Below, piece by piece: positions 44,177 through 49,397 of a stretch of 49,397 nt of DNA. Positions within the stretch are counted from its first letter, which is position 1. Every line of letters starts with the position of its first letter. The stretch comes from JACDDK01 sp038198445 (GTDB lineage Bacteria > Actinomycetota > Rubrobacteria > Rubrobacterales > Rubrobacteraceae): the NCBI GenBank assembly GCA_038198445.1, contig JBBPZZ010000190.1, positions 1 to 49,397 of the forward strand, read 5' to 3'. The notes beneath the pieces were generated by a model. It was not told the origin of the DNA, ran no database searches, and saw nothing but the letters and a program-made list of their open reading frames with translations. The translations under genes and the position numbers were made by a program.

Positions 44177-44982
44177 TTCACGATCCCCAGGGCTTCGAGC
44201 AGCCGGCCCTTGAGACGGGCGAACTCCGGGGTCGTCTCGACCTCCATCGTCCGGGGCCGTTTGAGGTCCACGGGAAGGTCCACGGCGACGCGGGCGGGTC
44301 TGCGGGTAAGAACGACGACCCGGTCGGCCAGGAGTAGCGCCTCGTCCACGTCGTGGGTGACGAGTACGATGGTGGCGGCAAGCTCGTCGCGGACGTTCAG
44401 GAGCCACCCTTGAAGCTCGCGCCGGGTCAGCGCGTCGAGCGCCCCGAGCGGCTCGTCGAGCAGGAGAACGTCGCGGTCGAGCAGCGCCGTCCTGAGCAAC
44501 GCCACACGGGAGCGCATCCCGCCGGAGAGCGCCCACGGCGACACCCGCGCGAAGTCTTCGAGCCCGAACCGCGTGAGCGCCTTCATCGCGCGCTGGCGCG
44601 CATCTTTCTTCGGCGTTCCGGTGGCTTCGAGTCCCAGAGAGACGTTGGCGGCGACGTTGCGCCAGGGGAGGAGCAGGTCGCTCTGGGGCATGTAGGCCAC
44701 GAGGCCGGGTCGCGTAAGCGGGGTTCCGTCTTTCTCTATTGTGCCCTCGTCCGGGGCTTCGAGTCCGGCGAGCAGGTTGAGCAGGGTGGACTTGCCCGCT
44801 CCTGAAGGGCCGATCAAGGCCACGAAAGTCCCCGGCTCTACCTCCAGGTCCACCCCATCCAGGATGTGTACGCCGCCCTTCGTGATGGATACTCCGCGAG
44901 CGGCGAGTTTCGGAATCGCGTCCGGGCCTTCGTGGAAGGCTTCGATACCTTGCCGGGTGAGATGATCGTGCCTGTCCAGCAA
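44173..44982 (-). CDS. thiZ: ABC transporter ATPase (ThiZ type)
   Basis: 269 residues, TTG 44982 with AGGAGG about 10 bases upstream. Walker A is GPSGAGKST, the signature is LSGGMRSRVALLR, Walker B is VLLLDEPLGALD, and the switch His is in LVTHDVDEA. This is the energising subunit for the neighbouring permease. Substrate specificity is inferred from the operon. Confidence 0.88.
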   Translation of the reverse strand: MLDRHDHLTRQGIEAFHEGPDAIPKLAARGVSITKGGVHILDGVDLEVEPGTFVALIGPSGAGKSTLLNLLAGLEAPDEGTIEKDGTPLTRPGLVAYMPQSDLLLPWRNVAANVSLGLEATGTPKKDARQRAMKALTRFGLEDFARVSPWALSGGMRSRVALLRTALLDRDVLLLDEPLGALDALTRRELQGWLLNVRDELAATIVLVTHDVDEALLLADRVVVLTRRPARVAVDLPVDLKRPRTMEVETTPEFARLKGRLLEALGIVK

Positions 44983-45032
44983 ACTCTACCGGCCTCCTAT
45001 CCAAAGCGTCCGCACCGGGTTTATCTCCCAGT

Positions 45033-45676
45033 TCAACCGGAGATCCTTTCGTGGACCACCAATAGTGTCCCCGTTTCCACGCTTACCAGCGCCTCGGCGA
45101 CGGCCAACTCATTATGGAAGCCAAGCGTGTCTCCGGCATCCATCCGGGCGCTTTCCAGAGGGTAAACGAAACCTTCCAGGGTAACTCCAGCGGCTGGACC
45201 GGCAAAGGGGAAGACGGAGACGCTATCTCCCGGTTCTCCGGTCACCTTCCGGGAGCCGGTGTCGAGGACGAACACCCGGCCCCAGCCGGCTACCACCTGA
45301 GCCCGGATGCCCAATTGCTCGGCGGCGAGCAGGATGTGCGGGATGGCGAAGATCGCGCTGTGCAATCCTCCGGCGGCGCAGAGGAGGTCCACCTCGGTAG
45401 CGCCACGGTCGTGGGCCGCCAGAACGGCCAGGTGCCCGTCCATCTTGTCTTCTGGATCGGGTGAAGCTCCAGGAGCGCCCCAAGCTCCTCGACCTGCCGC
45501 ACCCGCGTCTCCCCCAGGGAATCCATATCTCCGACGACCAGGTCCGGTACTATTCCCGCTTCCAGGGCGCGCAGGGCGCCACCGTCCGCGGCGATCACGA
45601 AGTCCGCGTGTCCGGCGACGCTCTGGAGGATGCCCGGAGGGTCCGCTACGCCGTTGAGGAAGACAGCGGCACGCAC
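45033..45676 (-). pseudogene. thiN: Thiamine diphosphokinase, single-base frameshift
   Basis: The first frame (GTG 45676, one base after the thiT stop) gives VRAAVFLNGVADPPGIL, ADGGALRAL and VVGDMDSLGE, then HPIQK. Near 45446-45452 (AAGACAAG) one base is missing relative to the expected KDKMD, and the second frame continues MDGHLAVLAAHDRGATEVDLLCAAGG to VHERISG. Together they make a full-length thiamine pyrophosphokinase, but the usual GGR-x-DH-x-x-AN motif reads GGLHSAIFAIPHIL, so the nucleotide/thiamine site is atypical. It would form TPP directly from imported thiamine. Sequence error is as likely as true decay. Confidence 0.72.
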
Positions 45677-45677
45677 T

Positions 45678-46235
45678 TTACAGGGCCGCCGAGCGCCGAT
45701 AGCGCAACTGACGCGCCGACGGCTGCGCTCCATCGAGAGCCCGGAGAAGTACCACCACGACGATCAGCGAGATGATGAGACTTGGGATAAGGTACGCCGC
45801 GTTGTACGCCGCCGAGTATATGAGCGGATTCCATCCTTTCGGCGCGTAGGATGCGAAGAAGACAAATCCAGAGATGAAGTGGCACACGAAGCGGGCGAAC
45901 ACGGCGACGATAGTACCCAGGACCGCGCCCCGCACAGTGGGCTGAAAGAACCCGGCGAGCCCTAGAGCGCCGAAGGCGAGCGGATAGTCGAAGAGCACCT
46001 GCACCGGATGCACGATGAAGGGATCCACCATGAGATCCAGCAGACCATAGGCGGCGCCGGAGATAATTCCAACCCACGGTCCCTGACGCAGCGCCAGCAG
46101 AATCAGGGGCATCATCTCCAGCGAGATGGAACCCCCGAACGGCATCTTGAAGACCGTGATCAAACCAAGCACGAACGCCAGCGCAATTGCGAGCGCCGCC
46201 TCTGTCAGCACCCTGACATTCTTGAAAGCACTCAC
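45678..46235 (-). CDS. thiT: ThiT, ECF-type thiamine transporter substrate component
   Basis: 185 residues, six helices. VLTEAALAIALAFVLGLITVFKMPFGGSISLEMMPLILLALRQGPWVGIISGAAYG is characteristic of ThiT (thiamine-binding S component of ECF transporters). Start ATG 46235 lies about 50 bases behind TPP riboswitch 2. It probably relies on shared EcfAA'T outside the window. First gene of thiT-thiN-thiZ-thiX. Confidence 0.92.
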   Translation of the reverse strand: MSAFKNVRVLTEAALAIALAFVLGLITVFKMPFGGSISLEMMPLILLALRQGPWVGIISGAAYGLLDLMVDPFIVHPVQVLFDYPLAFGALGLAGFFQPTVRGAVLGTIVAVFARFVCHFISGFVFFASYAPKGWNPLIYSAAYNAAYLIPSLIISLIVVVVLLRALDGAQPSARQLRYRRSAAL

Positions 46236-46284
46236 CGCGTATCTCCCTTCGGGTTGTCCGAGGATACGCTGTCAAGGCTCAAGA

Positions 46285-46368
46285 ACCTCCCTGCGCCGGC
46301 ATTATCCGGATCAGGTTCAGCGGGTCGGCGCTCTTACAGCGCCCTCTCAGCCTCTTGGCTCCCCGGTC
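46285..46368 (-). ncRNA. TPP riboswitch 2 (upstream of thiT)
   Basis: Minus-strand THI-box elements in order: GGGGAGCC, GAGGCTGAGAG, GAACCTGATCCGGATAAT, GCCGGCGCAGGGAGG. The core CTGAGAG and ACCTGATC segments are exact. A P3 extension pairs GGCGCT with AGCGCC. It lies between a good promoter (46385-46413) and the thiT start. Confidence 0.95.
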
Positions 46369-46384
46369 GTTTATTCCACTGCTT

Positions 46385-46413
46385 ACTATACTCCCGCTCA
46401 CCCGCCGGGGCAA
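46385..46413 (-). promoter_or_regulatory. Promoter of the thiT operon
   Basis: On the minus strand, -35 TTGCCC (46408-46413) and -10 TATAGT (46385-46390) are exactly 17 bp apart, with the riboswitch starting about 17 bases downstream of the -10. Confidence 0.7.
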
Positions 46414-46428
46414 TTGCCCTGGTCTCCT

Positions 46429-46728
46429 TTACCCGCACCGATAATAGCCCGGCCGGCGCATCCGCCACTCATGGCCCGCGGAGACCACCAGCCCGCCGCG
46501 GCCGGCGTTTACGGCCCATCCGGGCAAGGAGAACTGATAGGCTTCACCGGTGACGCGTGCGTCACGGACGTCTACCCTGAATCCTGCCGGCGCCCGGTTT
46601 GCCTTACGCTTCTTGCTGCGCGCGATCTCTCGCAACGACACTGCCACCTTGCAGCGCCGCCCTCGGAGTTGCGAGGGGAGATGTGCCGAACCCCCTGGAC
46701 GTGCCAGACTTTGGTTCGTCACCTCCAC
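46429..46728 (-). CDS. Hypothetical small protein coupled to the LuxR gene
   Basis: 99 residues, GTG 46728, overlapping the end of the regulator gene (stop at 46719) with GAAGGGGG upstream. The product is basic at first and ends with LVVSAGHEWRMRRPGYYRCG. Codon use has the third-position GC bias of its neighbours. It could be a real coupled gene or a chance frame in an otherwise empty 300-bp stretch. No family is recognised. Confidence 0.3.
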   Translation of the reverse strand: MEVTNQSLARPGGSAHLPSQLRGRRCKVAVSLREIARSKKRKANRAPAGFRVDVRDARVTGEAYQFSLPGWAVNAGRGGLVVSAGHEWRMRRPGYYRCG

Positions 46729-47528
46729 ATCGAGCCCCCTTCCCGGATGTTGGGCCTTCTGTTCGGTACATTTGGGCTCTGCGCCCCTGCAGAGGGTACA
46801 TCTTCCGAAACGCCCCGCCCTGCTGGCTCCGGCGGTGTTCCACCAGCCAGAGAGCTAGATCCCCCGTTGGCAGCGCAAGTACTGATCTGGCCGGGCCTGT
46901 TGCGCCGGAACAAGACCGCGGCCTGTTTCCTGTTCTTGACGCCCATGACCTTGTAGGCGGCCGTCAGGTGATGCTTCACGGTTGACTCGGAGAGGTAGAG
47001 TCGTGCGACTATCTGGATGTTGCTCAAGCCTCCGGCAACCAGTTGGAGGATTTCGAGTTGACGATGGGTGAGGTCCCAAGTGTCTGTTCTAAACTCCTTC
47101 GCGAGCATCCCTTGAACGACTTCTCTAGGGATGACAAACTCCCCTTTCTCAGCAACCGCCAGGGCGCGGATAATCTGCTCTGGGCTCATCTCGGCATGAA
47201 CGAAGCCTTGCGTCCCCGCGCGCAGCGCCGCGCGGGCGAGCGACGGATCGGCGGAAGGACCGAAGATCACTATGGGGACGTCGGGGTTAGAAGATAGCAA
47301 ACAGCTTGCTTCGGAACTGATCGTGTTTTCGTCTGCGCAGAGGACCACAAGCGACGGACAAGCCTCGCACGGCAACTCTTGTCCTCGGTGGAGGATAGCC
47401 TGGCCCCTCAACGCCTTCTCGAGCCGCCTCAGCCAGGGGGTGGGGTGGATGTACTTCACCCAGATCACTCCCAGGTCCTCGTGCTCGACCCCTGCGGATT
47501 CTTGCGCCGCAGACCACATGCCCGTCAT
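46719..47528 (-). CDS. LuxR/NarL-type regulator with a degenerate receiver
   Basis: 269 residues. The N-terminal ~130 residues have a receiver-like alternation (VIWVKYIHPTPWLRRLEKAL ... SLVVLCADENTI ... VPIVIFGPSADPSLARAALRAGTQGFVHAEMSPEQIIRAL) but lack the acidic pair and a clear phospho-Asp. The LuxR helix-turn-helix is at about 152-204 (LTHRQLEILQLVAGGLSNIQIVARLYLSESTVKHHL). A 60-residue low-complexity tail follows it, which is unusual. It overlaps the LysM gene by 4 bases (ATGA), so the two are co-translated. Likely a regulator that does not use phosphorylation. Confidence 0.8.
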   Translation of the reverse strand: MTGMWSAAQESAGVEHEDLGVIWVKYIHPTPWLRRLEKALRGQAILHRGQELPCEACPSLVVLCADENTISSEASCLLSSNPDVPIVIFGPSADPSLARAALRAGTQGFVHAEMSPEQIIRALAVAEKGEFVIPREVVQGMLAKEFRTDTWDLTHRQLEILQLVAGGLSNIQIVARLYLSESTVKHHLTAAYKVMGVKNRKQAAVLFRRNRPGQISTCAANGGSSSLAGGTPPEPAGRGVSEDVPSAGAQSPNVPNRRPNIREGGSMWR

Positions 47529-48583
47529 CGCCTGCCTCCTCGGCTGCGCTGTTCCTGTAAGAACGTCTTTCGATGCCGGCCTTCTCGCGTGATCCGCTGG
47601 TAGCGCCGTATCTCGGGAGTGCGAGCGCCGCTTAGCCCGTTGCGCGAGGGTATCCTCAATCTGGAACCTCGCGCGAGGCTAGCCCGCTTTGTTCTAAGCC
47701 GCCGCTTGATGCTTACCGCTCCGACGAGTCCGATCAGATCGAGCCTGTTCTTTGCCGAAGGCACTGTGTCCTGAAGTACTCTGGGCGCCCGCCCGTTTCT
47801 CAAGCTATGCCGCCGCAGGTTTTCGAGGTAGCCGGCGTTGCTCGACGCATCGGCATATGAACGCCGGTACACCTCAGACATTATTTGCCAGCGTGCTCTT
47901 TCGCGTATATCGCGCTTCAGGGGAAGCTTACGTGCCATGAGAAAGCCAGCAGATAGGCTGAGCAAGATGAGTAAGACGCCCAGCAATTGACGCCCGTGAT
48001 TGTACGCCCCGGAGAGAAGCCTTGTCTGCCAGGGCGCCGCAAGAGCCAGCTCGGATAGCGGTGCCGGAGTCGGTGCATGCGCGATGGCGGGAAGTTGTCT
48101 GGGAGACTTCTGGCTAGCGGGCATTGTATCGGGAACCGGTCTGGAGGACGCCTTTTTAGAAGCTGTCTCCGAAGATGGTTTGGCGACTGCATTGGTGCGG
48201 GCCTTGCCGGCTGGCTCGGATGTGGACTGAACCTGCCTAGCTATTGCCGGTTTACCTAATCGCGGCAACGACAGTTTCTGTCCCGGCAGGATCAGGTTTG
48301 GGTCGGTCCCTATTGTGTTTTGGTTAAGCGCGTAGGTCCGCTGGACCTGCATCAGTACCTGCTGCGGGGTCGCTTCCGGGCCAAGCCGTTCCTGGCTTAT
48401 GGACCACAGGGAATCGCCAGGATTGACCACCAGATGCGTCGGAACCCGGTTTACCGAAGCGTCAGATGGTCCGTCATCGACTCGTCCCTGGGCTTCAGCC
48501 ACCGCGGGAAGCATGGCGAGTGCCGCCATCCACAGGACGATCATCAAGAGGGTCTTGACGCTCCGCTCGAGAGTCAAGCTCAT
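47525..48583 (-). CDS. LysM-domain membrane protein
   Basis: 352 residues. A signal peptide (about 1-32) is followed by one LysM domain (about 49-107: LVVNPGDSLWSISQERLG to LNQNTIGTDPNLILPGQKLSLP) that should bind peptidoglycan outside the membrane, an Ala/Pro/Ser-rich spacer (about 110-190), a transmembrane helix (about 200-218) and a 130-residue highly basic cytoplasmic tail. The order suggests a cell-wall-to-cytoplasm link. It is coupled to the LuxR gene downstream and preceded by a structured leader (48589-48684) that covers its ribosome site (AAGGAG, 48589-48594). Confidence 0.8.
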   Translation of the reverse strand: MSLTLERSVKTLLMIVLWMAALAMLPAVAEAQGRVDDGPSDASVNRVPTHLVVNPGDSLWSISQERLGPEATPQQVLMQVQRTYALNQNTIGTDPNLILPGQKLSLPRLGKPAIARQVQSTSEPAGKARTNAVAKPSSETASKKASSRPVPDTMPASQKSPRQLPAIAHAPTPAPLSELALAAPWQTRLLSGAYNHGRQLLGVLLILLSLSAGFLMARKLPLKRDIRERARWQIMSEVYRRSYADASSNAGYLENLRRHSLRNGRAPRVLQDTVPSAKNRLDLIGLVGAVSIKRRLRTKRASLARGSRLRIPSRNGLSGARTPEIRRYQRITREGRHRKTFLQEQRSRGGRR

Positions 48584-48588
48584 GTTTT

Positions 48589-48684
48589 CTCCTTACTCGA
48601 AGAGAGGTCTACCCCTGCCAATAGCCTCTGGCAGGGCTACGAGAACCGTTGTGGCACGTCGAAAGACGCACCACGAGTAAGGAG
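48589..48684 (-). promoter_or_regulatory. Structured leader that can sequester the LysM gene's ribosome site
   Basis: On the minus-strand RNA an 11-bp perfect stem forms between CTCCTTACTCG (48684-48674) and CGAGTAAGGAG (48599-48589), the latter containing the Shine-Dalgarno AAGGAG, 5 bases before the ATG. Inside are a 9-bp hairpin (TGGTGCGTC, loop TTTC, GACGTGCCA) and an 8-bp hairpin (CCCTGCCA, 8-base loop, TGGCAGGG). Loop AGAGG of the latter can pair with CCTCT near 48603-48607, a possible pseudoknot. No known riboswitch class is recognised. Confidence 0.6.
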
Positions 48685-48688
48685 TGGG

Positions 48689-49397
48689 TTAGCCGGGTTG
48701 TTCGATAACCAGATGAAGAACCGAGCTCGGCTTTACGAACTCGCAAAAATACCGTGAGAACTTGTTGCTCAACGAGAGGATCAGGAACAGACCAAGGATA
48801 CCCAGAACGAATCCACCTAAGCCCGGCCCGGATCCAGCCAAAAGGCTTGCCCCGGACGGCGCGGGGGAGGCAGGCTGTGGAGCCTGGTAAGGAGTACTGC
48901 CATTACCGATGGGACTGCTGCTCCCCGAGCGCTCACCAGAGGAAGAAACGACGAGTTTCTCAAAGAGAGAGTCTATATCCGACAAACGCGTCATCGCTGG
49001 AGTCCGCAGTCCCCCAAGCAAAAGATTAGCGGAGGAGGTTTCGGGCTTTTGTGAAGAGAAGAAAGAGGGAAGCGACCCTAACGCCGCGCTCGCGGCAACT
49101 TTCGCTTGTGTGGAGGGTGTCGACGGACGGGCCGAAAAAGCAGCAACATTCCCGCTTCCTATAGCAATGATGCTTCCTGTCTGATGCGTCGTCTTTACCG
49201 TGTCAGTCACCGGAGCGGTCGTCGTGTCCACCGTATCGGTCACCGGGGCTGTCGTCGTATCCACCGTGTCAGTCACCGGGGCTGTCGTCGTATCCACCGT
49301 GTCAGTCACCGGAGCGGTCGTCGTGTCCACCGTATCGGTCACCGGGGCTGTCGTCGTATCCACCGTGTCAGTCACCGGGGCTGTCGTCGTATCCACC
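48689..49397 (-). CDS. Repeat-rich membrane protein, partial (5' end outside window)
   Basis: 235 visible residues; the reading frame is open at the right edge, so the true start is unknown. The visible N-terminal part consists of six 11-residue repeats (VDTTTAPVTDT), rich in Thr. A Ser/Pro-rich middle follows (about 80-185), then a hydrophobic helix (FVLGILGLFLILSLS) and a short tail. Thr-rich repeats before a C-terminal helix suggest a stalk-like cell-surface or wall-spanning protein, possibly glycosylated. It lies just upstream of the LysM gene on the same strand. No family recognised. Confidence 0.6.
   Translation of the reverse strand, partial: VDTTTAPVTDTVDTTTAPVTDTVDTTTAPVTDTVDTTTAPVTDTVDTTTAPVTDTVDTTTAPVTDTVKTTHQTGSIIAIGSGNVAAFSARPSTPSTQAKVAASAALGSLPSFFSSQKPETSSANLLLGGLRTPAMTRLSDIDSLFEKLVVSSSGERSGSSSPIGNGSTPYQAPQPASPAPSGASLLAGSGPGLGGFVLGILGLFLILSLSNKFSRYFCEFVKPSSVLHLVIEQPG
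49200..49397. repeat. Six 33-bp tandem repeats with 99-bp higher-order pattern
   Basis: Exactly six 33-bp units run from 49200 to the window edge. Three variants recur in order A-B-C-A-B-C, so 49200-49298 and 49299-49397 are identical 99-bp blocks. The array probably continues outside the window. All units keep the coding frame. Confidence 0.9.

Noticed and set aside
43418..45004. A 528-residue open frame across the permease and ATPase genes
   Set aside because: Its first half is an out-of-frame reading of the ATPase gene; the true permease starts at GTG 44176 with a 4-base overlap.
46126..46985. Plus-strand frames across the riboswitch and LuxR gene (276, 128 and 102 residues)
   Set aside because: They are antisense to the riboswitch and to the LuxR gene and show no family features.
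48602..48632. Inner hairpin as an intrinsic terminator of the repeat protein gene
   Set aside because: The 8-bp stem is strong enough, but no T-run follows and the flanking 11-bp pairing argues for a leader structure.
48584..48688. Leader as a known c-di-AMP (ydaO) or c-di-GMP riboswitch
   Set aside because: Neither the conserved ydaO segments nor the GEMM core elements are present; only the stem arrangement is notable.

Overview
The window looks like a chromosomal segment of a high-GC actinobacterium. The repertoire, gene order and heavy use of GTG/TTG starts fit a Rubrobacter-like lineage: a MoxR/DUF58/transglutaminase operon, an F420-type FMN-binding protein, an excalibur-like small protein, a DUF1611 protein and ThiT/ThiW thiamine transport. 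The taxonomic call is inference; there is no rRNA gene here. I see no tRNA, CRISPR array, insertion sequence or prophage.

Layout. Positions 1-8000 carry the N-terminal part of a type II NADH dehydrogenase with its own membrane domain (cut by the window edge), an ABC exporter, a receiver-like protein, a Nudix hydrolase coupled to a tiny membrane protein, an HD-GYP phosphodiesterase and a large polytopic membrane protein. Positions 8000-14600 (minus strand) carry a VOC protein, an A-type Fe-S carrier with promoter and terminator, the moxR-DUF58-tgpA operon, a frameshifted rpiB and an HNH nuclease. Positions 14660-18600 hold a small redox cluster (two cupins, a SnoaL-like protein, an FMN/F420 split-barrel protein, an NmrA-like oxidoreductase) read away from a divergent TetR gene. 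Next come a small excalibur-like protein behind a leaderless, palindrome-covered promoter, and a DUF1611/dipeptide-epimerase pair.

Positions 21200-35400 form a signalling and surface-polysaccharide block: a PhoP/PhoR-like two-component pair, a 1929-residue hybrid kinase (8 PAS, GAF, HisKA/HATPase, two receivers, Hpt), a receiver-GGDEF diguanylate cyclase, a lone receiver, a frameshifted membrane-anchored HEAT-repeat protein, a processive family 2 glycosyltransferase and a membrane-anchored glycosidase-like protein. The arrangement suggests phosphorelay and c-di-GMP control of polysaccharide synthesis.

Positions 35570-46420 are a thiamine salvage locus: tenA on the plus strand, then on the minus strand thiL, a transporter-suffix protein, a double-Nudix protein, thiE, a DUF2071 protein, thiW, thiM, thiD, a thiY-type binding protein, permease, ATPase, a frameshifted thiN and thiT. 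It is governed by two TPP riboswitches (43291-43380 and 46285-46368). The genes form a closed salvage route: uptake of thiamine and probably its pyrimidine and thiazole moieties, phosphorylation by ThiD/ThiM, condensation by ThiE, and TPP by ThiL or ThiN. No de novo genes (thiC, thiG) are present.

The last 3 kb contain a LuxR-type regulator with a degenerate receiver, a LysM membrane protein with an unusual structured leader that can sequester its ribosome binding site, and the end of a repeat-rich membrane protein whose 33-bp repeats show a 99-bp higher-order pattern. Three genes (rpiB, the HEAT gene, thiN) each carry one single-base frameshift in or beside a short G/C run, so consensus errors in the assembly are a real possibility.
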